A stretch of 55,653 nucleotides of DNA from the NCBI GenBank assembly GCA_903828955.1, contig CAIKOA010000025.1:1-55653 (forward strand). Reading direction: 5' to 3'. The notes under the pieces are model-generated. The model saw only the letters and a program-made list of their open reading frames with translations, ran no database searches and was not told the DNA's origin. Both the position numbers and the translations under genes were made by a program. The DNA is from an uncultured Microcaldota archaeon (GTDB lineage: Archaea; Micrarchaeota; Micrarchaeia; Anstonellales; Bilamarchaeaceae). Shown here one piece after another: positions 23,203 through 31,956 of this stretch (position 1 is its first letter; every line of letters starts with the position of its first letter).

Positions 23203-23718
23203 TTAGCCCCGGAATTTTATCTCTTCAAATTTCACGAGTTCCGGAAGGTGCACAACCTCTACCTCTCCAACCGGAATCATATCATGCTTCCCATACGCTC
23301 CCGCAGGAGCTGCAAAGTAGAAACTTTTAATTTCCTCGCGGTATTGGGAGCTTATCAGCCTGCTTTCCCTTCTTGCTTCTCCAAGGAGGCTATGCTCCAG
23401 CCTTGAATATTCCTCATACCTTGCCCCATCGACATCCCCAAGGCGGAGCAGTTCCGGAAACTCTTTCTCGCAAATCCTCCGAAGTTCCCTCTCCCCCTTC
23501 TCTTTAGCGGAAATTACTCTCTTCATCCTGAGCGCGGCCTCTTCCGGAAGGGTAAACCCGTCGTATCTCCATACCCTGCCAGAATATTTGTAAATTCCTA
23601 GGATAAGGTGCACCTTCTGCTTTGCCTTGGGCTCAACCAGCCCGCTCTTTCCTGGAAGTTCCCTCCTGGCAGCAGCCTGGAATGATGCTTCCGCCCTCTG
23701 AACATGCCCAAATGTCAT
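23203..23718 (-). CDS. Hypothetical protein, 171 aa
   Basis: No family is recognised. The protein is soluble and highly charged, with a long Glu/Arg-rich helical middle (about residues 65-125, RMKRVISAKEKGERELRRI) flanked by beta-like ends (QKVHLILGIYKYSGRVWRYD; KSFYFAAPAGAYGKHDMIPV). The 3' half ends with a Val/Glu-rich strand pair. AT-rich DNA upstream (23719-23760) could hold its promoter. It lies between the MFS transporter (convergent) and rpiA (same strand). Confidence 0.6.
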   Translation of the reverse strand: MTFGHVQRAEASFQAAARRELPGKSGLVEPKAKQKVHLILGIYKYSGRVWRYDGFTLPEEAALRMKRVISAKEKGERELRRICEKEFPELLRLGDVDGARYEEYSRLEHSLLGEARRESRLISSQYREEIKSFYFAAPAGAYGKHDMIPVGEVEVVHLPELVKFEEIKFRG

Positions 23719-23770
23719 AAAACCACATTATTTATTAGATTATAACTCTTTATATTCCTTGCTATATCGC

Positions 23771-24429
23771 TCAAAGCTCATAGCACCCTTTTTCATTCCC
23801 AACAATTATCTTCCAGAATTTGGAAAATATCCCATTCTCAATCACGCCCGGAACCGAATTCAATTTCATTTCCAGATCCGCCGGGTTTCCCTTCACTTCT
23901 CCCGTGCAGTCCAATAAGAAATTTCCGTTGTCCGTAACCACAGGCCCCAATTTCTTGCCGCCCACACGCAATTCCGGGGAAAATCCCATTCTTCCGATTT
24001 CCTTCTCAACGTAATGATATGCAAAAGGAACCACTTCCACCACAACGGGGTATTTCCCTTTCGGGTCCGCCTTCGCCTCATCCACGATAACGATGAATTT
24101 CTTTGCCGCATAGTCCACAATTTTCTCTCTGGTAAGGGCTCCGCCTCCCCCCCCTTCAGGATATACTTCTTCCTCACAAGGTCCGCCCCATCTATCGCAA
24201 GGTCCACCTCCTGCTCAAGTGGGATTAGCGGAATGCCCAGTTTCCTCGCGAGTATCTCAGAATCATAGGAAGTGACCACTCCGGTAATTGAAATCTTCCC
24301 CTCCTTCATTTTTTTTGCAAGCAATTCTATGAAGACCGCAGTTGTGGTTCCGCTCCCGAGCCCGAGCACCATCCCGTCTTCAACATACTCTAAAGCCCCG
24401 ATTGCGGCATTTTCCTTGGCAGTAGGCAT
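23771..24429 (-). pseudogene. rpiA: Ribose-5-phosphate isomerase A, frameshifted at a G8 tract
   Basis: RpiA interconverts ribose-5-phosphate and ribulose-5-phosphate. The N-terminal half (from ATG 24429) has GLGSGTTTAVFIELL and DLAIDGADLV. After LKGG the frame is lost. The C-terminal half continues in another frame from about 24118 (VDYAAKKFIVIVDEAK to the stop at 23771) with the normal GFSPELRVGG and PGVIENGIF. The break is at a run of eight C on the plus strand, 24147-24154 (G8 in the gene). A run of six would restore the universal KGGGGALTREK. A sequencing error, a real mutation or a slippery tract are all possible. Confidence 0.85.
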
Positions 24430-24490
24430 AATTCAATTCCATCCTAAAAACTTATAAACCTCAACTGCGCGTTATTAACACTAGGTGATT

Positions 24491-26311
24491 ATGTTGGTCG
24501 TTCGCTTTGTCAGGGAAAAGGAGGGGGAAGCAGAAATCACAAAGGGGAATGTTCCCGTAAAGACGGAACATCGCGAAAAGCAAAGGGAAGTCCTATACCT
24601 GATAACATCAATACTCGACGCGGAGGGAAAGGGCGGCTTCATTGGGGGGGACATAATCCACCGCCAGAACAGAAAGCTCGTCCTCACCGACAAGGCGGAC
24701 AATGCAATAGAGCAGGTCACCGCAAGCAAGGAAAACAACAGGCCGCAGGACACTGGCCCGGTAATCGACAACCTCGTCTGGAACGAGCGCGAGCTGCGGT
24801 CCAAGGTTTCACCCAACTCAAAAACGTTCAGCAAGCCAATCGCCAACCTCTGGCAGGTGATCGCCACAGGAAAGCCGGCAATAATTTCCTTCAAGAGCGA
24901 AGAGGGCGCCAACCTCGCATACGATACCCTCATCACCGCGGGCTTCACCCCGGACATGGTGAAGAAGACAAGAAGCGAGCACTCGATAAAAATAACCGGG
25001 GTTCCGGCGGAGTTCAAGATAGACGCCCTCAGGGAAAGGCTTATCGGGAACCTCACGCGCAAGAAGGCGGAGGCGACCGGGGAGGAGCAGCTCGCGAAAA
25101 AGGAGAAGCAGGAACAAAAGAATAAGGCTGTTGAGGAGTCGTTCAACAGGGAATTTTCGCAGGACGAGCTGCGCGCATTTAACCCTAAAAAAGCGGCGGA
25201 GTTCGTCCGTGGCGTAATCGACAGCCCATACGTGAGCGAAGTGGTGCTGGACGAAGTCAGGTTCATACTCACACAGAGGAAGGATTCTGCCAAGGTCATG
25301 GAATTGCTGAGGGCAATAGAGCCTTCCGACCCGGTTACTTTCCGGCCCTTCAGCGTGCTCAGTGACAAGGAATACATCGAGCTCATCGAATCCTACACCA
25401 AGGGGAAGCCAATACCGGTCTCAACAAAAATCACAGGAAACGAGCTCGCGGATTTGCGCGAAGAAGAAAGGAAAAGGCGCGGGGGCCCGAGCGCAATAGA
25501 GAAAGCAGCCGCAATGCCCTGGAAAATAGAACCTGCGCTATACAGAAGGCTGGAAAAGGGCGACGAGGTTCTTTTCTACACGTTCACGAGCGCGCAAAGG
25601 TATGCGGAAGCGCGCGCAAGCGTCGAAGCCCTTTTCCCGGGCAGGGCAATTGCCCTTGAGCACACGCCCGAAATCGAGGGAGGGCGGGACGTCGGAGAAT
25701 GGGTAATGACCGTGAAGCCGAAGGGAGCCAAGGTTGATGAAGGCGCCCTCATCGCAGGCAGGGTGGGCTGGAAAGGCGTTCCTGCGGACCCCTCGGAAAA
25801 ACCCTCTCTCCAAACCAATCCGTTCAAGCAAACCGTAGGCGGGCAAACCAGATACATCTCCGCCGCAGACGCAATCAAGGACGCGGTGAACAACTACAAT
25901 GCCTACAGCACGAAATTCTCAGTCTCAACTTCTGACATCTCCACCCGGCCGGACTGGTTCATGTCATTGGTGATGGGCAGGAACATAGGAGACCTGAGGA
26001 TAAAAGACCCGCTTCGCCAGGCGCTTCTTGCAAAGGGGGTGAACATAAACGTCGAGATAGCCGGAACTTCCTACAGGATGGAAGGGGGGCGCGAAGTTGT
26101 TTCCGGCTACACATATGTGGTGACAATCTCCGGAGAAAACGTGCGCAAGCCGCTGGAAGTCGCAAGGAACGAGGCGTGTTCAAAGCCGGCAGGGCTCCCG
26201 GAGCCGCAACTCAAGAGGATTGCGGCATTCGAGGGGCAGGAGCCCAAAAAAGAGCCGACCTATGCAGAGAGGATGGCTGCGCTCAAGAAAAAGGTGCCAC
26301 CGGGATCCTGA
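24491..26311 (+). CDS. Large hypothetical protein with repeated alpha/beta modules (606 aa)
   Basis: No family is recognised. A soluble charged protein without signal or membrane helix. A strand-helix-strand module occurs at about residues 128-170 (KPAIISFKSEEGANLAYDTL then HSIKITG) and 356-410 (DEVLFYTFTSAQRYAEARAS then EWVMTVKPKG). A more distant one may lie in the last 150 residues. A Lys/Glu-rich helix (175-205) and a helical segment (220-270) separate them. A TATA-like CTTATAAACC lies near 24448-24457, shared with divergent rpiA. ATG 24491 is preferred over GTG 24485, though GGTG is unusually close. It is first of a plus-strand series running to 35.9 kb. Confidence 0.7.
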   Translation: MLVVRFVREKEGEAEITKGNVPVKTEHREKQREVLYLITSILDAEGKGGFIGGDIIHRQNRKLVLTDKADNAIEQVTASKENNRPQDTGPVIDNLVWNERELRSKVSPNSKTFSKPIANLWQVIATGKPAIISFKSEEGANLAYDTLITAGFTPDMVKKTRSEHSIKITGVPAEFKIDALRERLIGNLTRKKAEATGEEQLAKKEKQEQKNKAVEESFNREFSQDELRAFNPKKAAEFVRGVIDSPYVSEVVLDEVRFILTQRKDSAKVMELLRAIEPSDPVTFRPFSVLSDKEYIELIESYTKGKPIPVSTKITGNELADLREEERKRRGGPSAIEKAAAMPWKIEPALYRRLEKGDEVLFYTFTSAQRYAEARASVEALFPGRAIALEHTPEIEGGRDVGEWVMTVKPKGAKVDEGALIAGRVGWKGVPADPSEKPSLQTNPFKQTVGGQTRYISAADAIKDAVNNYNAYSTKFSVSTSDISTRPDWFMSLVMGRNIGDLRIKDPLRQALLAKGVNINVEIAGTSYRMEGGREVVSGYTYVVTISGENVRKPLEVARNEACSKPAGLPEPQLKRIAAFEGQEPKKEPTYAERMAALKKKVPPGS

Positions 26312-26350
26312 AGCAACAATTATAAACCTCTTTTTCTTTATCTACCGCAG

Positions 26351-26965
26351 ATGAATAGGGCGATCAAGCGGCAGGCGTTCCGCGAACTCTTAGAGAGGCT
26401 CCTCTCAAACCCTCCAGCGCAAGCAGGCGAAGAAGAGAAAATCTGGGAAGACGGAATGCTTCTCAGCAGGCAAGAGGCAAAAGGAATAGTTCAGTCCCTC
26501 TTTCCAAAACACGCAAACTTTTCGCAAATAAATGAAAAAGCAATTCCGGTCCAGGCACCGGAACTCGATTCCCCGCCCCCAGGTTTCCCGGATAAAAAGC
26601 CAAAGCCCGACATCCCCGGAGGGCTGCGGCCGCCCATTCTCCCAAGCGAGGAGGCAAGCCTTCCCCCTTCCGCCTCGCTAGTAAGGGAATCTCTTTCCAA
26701 CTCCTTTTTCACAAAAGAGGAAGCGGAAGAATTCGCATTGAAATGCGCGCATTTTGAGGCCGCAAAAAAAGAGGAGGGGATTAAGGAATACTTCTTCTCC
26801 ATAGGCCACTTAAGCCACCACCAGAGGTATGCCGCAATTCTCGCAATTTCGCGCGCATACCCAAGGGAAAGGGCAAAACTCTCTTCTTTCGGCCCTGAAG
26901 GAGGCGAGCACGCGATAATCCATTTTGGGGCAAAAAGCGCAGAGCGCAGGAAATTTGCGCCCTAA
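26351..26965 (+). CDS. Hypothetical protein, 204 aa
   Basis: No family is recognised. A helical N terminus (residues 1-55) is followed by a Pro-rich linker (about 65-108, with several Pro-Pro pairs). A C-terminal domain (115-204) opens SFFTKEEAEEFALKCAHFEA and ends HAIIHFGAK, again a strand-helix-strand layout like the modules in neighbouring large proteins. No signal peptide. ATTATAAACC about 30 nt upstream suggests its own leaderless transcript. Confidence 0.6.
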   Translation: MNRAIKRQAFRELLERLLSNPPAQAGEEEKIWEDGMLLSRQEAKGIVQSLFPKHANFSQINEKAIPVQAPELDSPPPGFPDKKPKPDIPGGLRPPILPSEEASLPPSASLVRESLSNSFFTKEEAEEFALKCAHFEAAKKEEGIKEYFFSIGHLSHHQRYAAILAISRAYPRERAKLSSFGPEGGEHAIIHFGAKSAERRKFAP

Positions 26966-26999
26966 TAACATTTTTATTCCTTCTCTTCTTTCTATCCTT

Positions 27000-27473
27000 A
27001 TGAAGAGCGTATTGATTCTCCTTTGCGCATTTGCGCTTGTTTTCTCAATGGACCTGGAAATAAGCCCGTTCGCCCTTGGTTATTATGAGTACACGGTAAA
27101 GGAGCTTAACGCGGTGAACACTTCGCTCCAGATAGTGGTAATGAAGGACGGAGCCCAGTATTATGTTGAAGACATAGGCAAATACGACGGTTTATATAAG
27201 GGAAATCTTTCCCTGCGCCAGCCCGGCCAATACACAATTACCGCGATAAACCCGAAAACCGGGGAAAGCGCGGAAACGATGCTGGCGGTCGCCTCCCCGG
27301 TTCTCTCGGACGAGTTCAAGGCGAACTTCAGCGCGGAGCAAAAGCAGGTCGTAAAGGAAGCCACTTCCATCCCGGCAGAGCAGATAATTCCAGGGCTTCC
27401 CTTCATAATTGTGGGCATTTGCATAATTTTAATAGCACTAATAGTGTTTGGAAACCCACTAAAGAAGAAATAA
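27000..27473 (+). CDS. Type I membrane protein with extracytoplasmic domain
   Basis: A 157-aa protein with an N-terminal signal peptide (MKSVLILLCAFALVFSMD), a beta-sandwich-like outer domain of about 100 residues (YYEYTVKELNAVNTSLQIVV, QPGQYTITAINPKTGE) and one C-terminal membrane helix (about 131-152, PFIIVGICIILIALIVF) with a basic tail KKK. The outer domain resembles Ig-like folds with no named match. ATG 27000 is chosen because the signal peptide starts there; the frame is open further upstream. Confidence 0.7.
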   Translation: MKSVLILLCAFALVFSMDLEISPFALGYYEYTVKELNAVNTSLQIVVMKDGAQYYVEDIGKYDGLYKGNLSLRQPGQYTITAINPKTGESAETMLAVASPVLSDEFKANFSAEQKQVVKEATSIPAEQIIPGLPFIIVGICIILIALIVFGNPLKKK

Positions 27474-27498
27474 GCTTCTTCGCGCGCGTATAATAATA

Positions 27499-27507
27499 TT
27501 TATAAAT
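27499..27507 (+). promoter_or_regulatory. TATA-like promoter of the 1467-aa gene
   Basis: TTTATAAAT lies 36-44 nt before ATG 27543. The Shine-Dalgarno AAGGTG lies at 27530-27535. Confidence 0.6.
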
Positions 27508-27542
27508 CCTTACAGACTAGTTTTAGCTTAAGGTGCACCATT

Positions 27543-30500
27543 ATGGCAGGAACTATGGCTGAAACAGGGAAAAATAAGGAACAGACGCTTCAGAATGCAA
27601 TAAACGGCCTCAAGGCTTTCGATGAGCCTTACAACATGATAAACAACAAACTCTCCCCATCAAAAAACCCCAATTACGAAGATTTTCTGACGACAAAGGG
27701 CTATACCTTCTTCTTTCCGGACACGGAAAACGCTAAGGCTGCAGCCACTGATTTTGCAAAAACGCTAAAAAGCCTTGGTTATGACGCGGTTGTCATCAGG
27801 GAACAGAACATAGACGGAGAGACCTACAGCTACATGCTGCACGTTGGAAAGCGGGCGGCAGAGCAGATTGCAAAAAAAGAAGCTAAGGCGCCCATGAGCC
27901 CAGAAGCAAAGCGGCTTGCAGATAATTTGGCAGCAGCAGGCACGGCTAAGCTAAAAGAAAGTGAGTCCAAAGAAGTGAGGGACGTCCTCAAAGGCGGAAA
28001 GCCCCCCAGTGCAAAAGAGAGGGCGGAACTTGAGGAACAAGTCTCTGGCGCTAAACCAGAGGAAAAGAAGAAACCCGCAGAGAGCGTCGCAGGCATCGTC
28101 CCCACTGCTCCGGAAAAGCAGGCAAAGACAGAACAGGAAGTTGCAAAGCTCCAGAAAGAGCTTGAAGCGAAACTTGCGATATTGAGGGAAAATGCAGCGA
28201 TGTGGGGCGACAGCGGAAGGTCAAAGATTGCCCAGGGCTATAGAGTTATTACAGCCATAAAGGATGCGCTTGAATCCGATGGCAAGGCCGTAAGAGGGGG
28301 CAATGACCTTGCTCTTAGCGACCTGTTCGTAGGCACGAAGAAGAAGGAGGGAGAAATAGCCCACACTGAAAAAGCAATCAAGGCAGTGCAGGACGTATAC
28401 ACGAGGGCAATGGAAATAACCGCCAGGCTTGGCCTAAAGAACGCAGCCGCCGCAATAGGGGAACTCCAGACCCTCCAAATAGCAATCGGGGACGATGTCC
28501 TGAATTACCAGCCTTCCCCGATAAAGGTGAAGACCGACACCGGATTTGACGTCTATACGCTCACTAAAAAGAAAGGGAGGGAGATATATGCGCTCTCGGG
28601 CACGGTTGAGGTGAAGCAGCCCGCGCCGGAAGAAAAGGCGGCCAAACCCGAAGAGAAAGTTGCAGCCGCAGAACAGACAACCAGGTACGCGGACCTTCTC
28701 TACGCCCAGGGGCTCGACGACAGCCTGCCCATCAACAAAGAGGCCAGGGAAACACTCGTGAATAACCTTACCGCCGGCCAGCTTGATGCGGTGATGGAAT
28801 ACGCAAGAGGCGAGAGGGACGGCCTTTCGCTCACAATTGCGAAGGAAAAACAGGGGGCGATAGTCCGCGCAATAACGCAGCTCTGCAACGTGAACGGATT
28901 CTCAGGCCCCCAGGTCGACCTTTATGCTCCCGCAGAAAAGATAGAGATAACCGGAAGGGCAAAGCCAATCCCCCTCTCAGAAGAAACCCTCAAGAAGCTT
29001 GACCAATGGGACAGCGGGCACTACCTTAGCGCAGAGGAGAAGCAGACCCTTGCGAGCAGGTTCAGCTACCAGGACGTCTCAAAGATGATCGATTTCATAG
29101 ACAGGGCCCGCCTTGCATTCAGCCAGGGCAGGGAGCCCCAGGAATACCTTTCCTCGGAGCAGGGCGTCCTTATCAGCAAGGACGCAATCGCAGACCGGCA
29201 GATAATACGCGCCCTTAACGGCCTGTTCTTATATGCAGGCGGAATCTCAGTGGCTTACTATGAGAGCGGCGGCTACCTGTACTCGACCATACCCACAATG
29301 TACAGCGAGCCCGAGGCAAGGGTGTTCAAATTCCCGAAGAAGATAAGCTATACAGAAGACAAGCCGGGCGCAATTGAGAGGTGGCTCAATTTTGAGAAGG
29401 GCACGAAGGAGAACCCGGAGAGCGACGTTGCACCTGAAAAACTGAGGGAAATAACAAACGCAATAAACAGCGCAAAGGGAGGGGAAATCCAGTTTGGAGG
29501 AAGGATGTTCAGGGAAACCCCCGAGGACGCACGGCTATGGTCAGCCTACCGCAGAAAAGCCGGAATTATCGCGGGCTATCTCAACAAGCAAGGAATCAGG
29601 GCAGAAGTGGTCGAGTTCTCGGAATTTGACCAGAAGAAGAAAGAGGATAGGAACGGCATAAAGATCGTAATAGCGCAGAACGCAATGGGCGTGGGCGAGA
29701 TAAAGAGAAAGCCGAACCAGATAGAGGCCACAAAGGAGCCTTCTCCGGCGGAAGCCGCAAAGGTCGACCCGCTGCGCGCAATCCAGAACATGCCGCAGAA
29801 CATCGCGGCTTCCTCAATGAAGAACGCGATTCTTTCCCTTGTAAAGAACGATAAGGACGGCTCAATTCCGTGCTCAACCCAGGACCAGGCAACAAGAATG
29901 AGGAACTGGCTGATAATGAACGGAGGCATACCTGCAGAGAAGCTTGAAGTCTATGCCACCGCCCCATGGGAAGGCGCAGAGAGGCAGATAACGAGCGAAC
30001 TGGGGGAGAGCACCAAGATAAAAGACACCAAATGGATGCTCCGCTACAGCCCCGAGCCGGTCACGAAATACCCATTGAACAAGCTTGAGAAGCGCGGCGA
30101 AAAGGAGCCCATCCACCCCACGGACACCCAGGCCGCAATAATCACCACCAAGAGGGCCGATGCCCTTAAGGGAGATCTTGAGGATGCGGCAGCCGCATAC
30201 GAGAAGGCGAACCCGGGCGCGGAAGTGAAAATTGCTGAATTCTCTCCAGTAGGAGGCAGCAGGAAGAAGGACCCCAAACCTGCGGCGCGCGAAAACTTCT
30301 ACAACGAATCAGTTTACGGGGACGCATACCTTGGAATGGCAGCTGAAATTCAATGGCGGCTTCTAATGGACCCTCAAAAGGCGCCGGCAGTAGGCGGCTA
30401 CAAGAGGTTCAGAGACGCATTGGAAACCGACCTCAGCACAATGACCGACGACGGGAAATTCAGGCACGCTGACCAGTTTGCAATGATGATGCTCCGCGAA

Positions 30501-31946
30501 TGGAGGGGGCCTGGGCGCCCGCTTGCTCCTGATGACAAGCAGGCAGTCCACGACGCATGGGGCGCACTAGACAAAAAATTTGCCAACATTGAGGAGTTCA
30601 AGAAAATACTGAGCCCTGAAAACGCCATTAAGCTCGAAGCAGCCTCCAACTGGCTTGCGGACAGCTGGGTTACACAATACAACACCAAGGGAATGAAAGC
30701 CGAAGATGTTGAAACCCTCAGGAACTCGCTCAAGGAAGTCGCATGGAGGACGATGGTAGTCGTAATGCAGCTGGAAGCAGGGCCGGCCCACTACGGGATT
30801 GGCTCGGGCAAGAACCGGCCGCAGACTCCGGAAGACCACCTCAAGGGGGCGCTCCTCTATATGCAGAACACTGAATTCAACGTGAAGGGGGAGAAGGAGC
30901 CGCGCACAACCTACTTTGTATATCCGGAACCCGATGGGGTACAGTACAATATCCTCTCAAGACGGGTTCTCACAGCAGGCCCGAACCCTGAGCACTATGT
31001 GACGATTCCTTCCAAGGACCCAAGCAAGGTAATCCTGTATGGAAAGCTGAGGCAGAAGAACGTCCAGCTTGAAGACGGGACCTGGATTCCCGCATATTCG
31101 GTTGAAGTGCTTAAGCCTGAAGAAAGGAAGGTTGTTGGCAGGGATTCCCTAGGGGAAGCATCATTTACTCCTGAGTTTACCGGCCCGCTTCCCTATGCGA
31201 AGATAAAGATAGGGCAAAAGCCGGAGAAAAAGGGGAGGGAGATAGAGACCCGCGTGTCGATCGCACCTAGGGTAGAGGCGGACGCGGTAGTATTCTCCGC
31301 AGGGATGGAAATCCGGTGGCACGATATCTACCTAAGGTTCCTCAGCCCGAAGGAGGACGTTTTCTCCGCGATGGAAAACAAGCCCATGATGCTTGAGAAT
31401 ATCGTCACCACCTCGACAACCCCAGAAGGCGAGATTTTCATCCTCCCGCCAAGGCACAGGCAGGATGGCAAAGGAAGGGAACTCGACAAGGACAGGAAAT
31501 ACTTTGCCGGCCTCGGGGGAACAGTCTTCTCCTCCGCCTATGTTGACAAGTCCGGAAACGTCTACGTGTTCCTGGAGCAAGGAAAAGCCACTCCGGTGAA
31601 TGCGAGGAAATACTATAAGGAGACCGCCGATGAACTGGTCAAGGATAAAATCGAAAAAGTCCTGATCGGAACCAGAGACGCGGGGAGCGGGAAGGTGACC
31701 CTTTCAGAGAAGTACGAGTCGAAGTACGGGCCGCACATCTTCGGCTCCCGCCTGGTCCGCCAGGAAGAGCTCGTGGAAGAGGGCTCCACAAAAGACAAGG
31801 ACGGGAATACGGTGGATTACCGCTACAGGCTGGAGAAGGCGAATATCGGCGCTCACAAGGAGGCCGTTGCTTCAGGAATAGACAGCGATTCGGCTTTCGT
31901 GGGCACGAACATACCCTTTGAAGCGAGGAAGAAGGTCAAGCTATGA
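27543..31946 (+). CDS. Giant hypothetical protein (1467 aa), multi-module
   Basis: The longest complete gene in the window; no family is recognised. Residues 53-105 hold a strand-helix-strand module (YTFFFPDTENAKAAATDF then YSYMLHVG). Lys/Glu/Ala-rich linkers follow (105-210, 360-390). A helical region lies near 210-320. More modules of the same type lie near 640-705, 760-825 and 865-905. A helical stretch at 920-1110 precedes a beta-rich C terminus (1120-1467) with alternating polar/hydrophobic strands (VVFSAGMEIRWHDIYLRFLS, AGLGGTVFSSAYVD). There is no signal peptide or membrane helix. The 519-aa beta-barrel-like gene starts 10 nt after its stop, so the two are coupled. Confidence 0.8.
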   Translation: MAGTMAETGKNKEQTLQNAINGLKAFDEPYNMINNKLSPSKNPNYEDFLTTKGYTFFFPDTENAKAAATDFAKTLKSLGYDAVVIREQNIDGETYSYMLHVGKRAAEQIAKKEAKAPMSPEAKRLADNLAAAGTAKLKESESKEVRDVLKGGKPPSAKERAELEEQVSGAKPEEKKKPAESVAGIVPTAPEKQAKTEQEVAKLQKELEAKLAILRENAAMWGDSGRSKIAQGYRVITAIKDALESDGKAVRGGNDLALSDLFVGTKKKEGEIAHTEKAIKAVQDVYTRAMEITARLGLKNAAAAIGELQTLQIAIGDDVLNYQPSPIKVKTDTGFDVYTLTKKKGREIYALSGTVEVKQPAPEEKAAKPEEKVAAAEQTTRYADLLYAQGLDDSLPINKEARETLVNNLTAGQLDAVMEYARGERDGLSLTIAKEKQGAIVRAITQLCNVNGFSGPQVDLYAPAEKIEITGRAKPIPLSEETLKKLDQWDSGHYLSAEEKQTLASRFSYQDVSKMIDFIDRARLAFSQGREPQEYLSSEQGVLISKDAIADRQIIRALNGLFLYAGGISVAYYESGGYLYSTIPTMYSEPEARVFKFPKKISYTEDKPGAIERWLNFEKGTKENPESDVAPEKLREITNAINSAKGGEIQFGGRMFRETPEDARLWSAYRRKAGIIAGYLNKQGIRAEVVEFSEFDQKKKEDRNGIKIVIAQNAMGVGEIKRKPNQIEATKEPSPAEAAKVDPLRAIQNMPQNIAASSMKNAILSLVKNDKDGSIPCSTQDQATRMRNWLIMNGGIPAEKLEVYATAPWEGAERQITSELGESTKIKDTKWMLRYSPEPVTKYPLNKLEKRGEKEPIHPTDTQAAIITTKRADALKGDLEDAAAAYEKANPGAEVKIAEFSPVGGSRKKDPKPAARENFYNESVYGDAYLGMAAEIQWRLLMDPQKAPAVGGYKRFRDALETDLSTMTDDGKFRHADQFAMMMLREWRGPGRPLAPDDKQAVHDAWGALDKKFANIEEFKKILSPENAIKLEAASNWLADSWVTQYNTKGMKAEDVETLRNSLKEVAWRTMVVVMQLEAGPAHYGIGSGKNRPQTPEDHLKGALLYMQNTEFNVKGEKEPRTTYFVYPEPDGVQYNILSRRVLTAGPNPEHYVTIPSKDPSKVILYGKLRQKNVQLEDGTWIPAYSVEVLKPEERKVVGRDSLGEASFTPEFTGPLPYAKIKIGQKPEKKGREIETRVSIAPRVEADAVVFSAGMEIRWHDIYLRFLSPKEDVFSAMENKPMMLENIVTTSTTPEGEIFILPPRHRQDGKGRELDKDRKYFAGLGGTVFSSAYVDKSGNVYVFLEQGKATPVNARKYYKETADELVKDKIEKVLIGTRDAGSGKVTLSEKYESKYGPHIFGSRLVRQEELVEEGSTKDKDGNTVDYRYRLEKANIGAHKEAVASGIDSDSAFVGTNIPFEARKKVKL

Positions 31947-31956
31947 GGTGATTGCG

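Noticed and set aside
23771-24429. Two separate genes instead of one rpiA
   Set aside because: Together the two frames give one complete RpiA, joined at the G8 tract inside its conserved KGGGGA motif.
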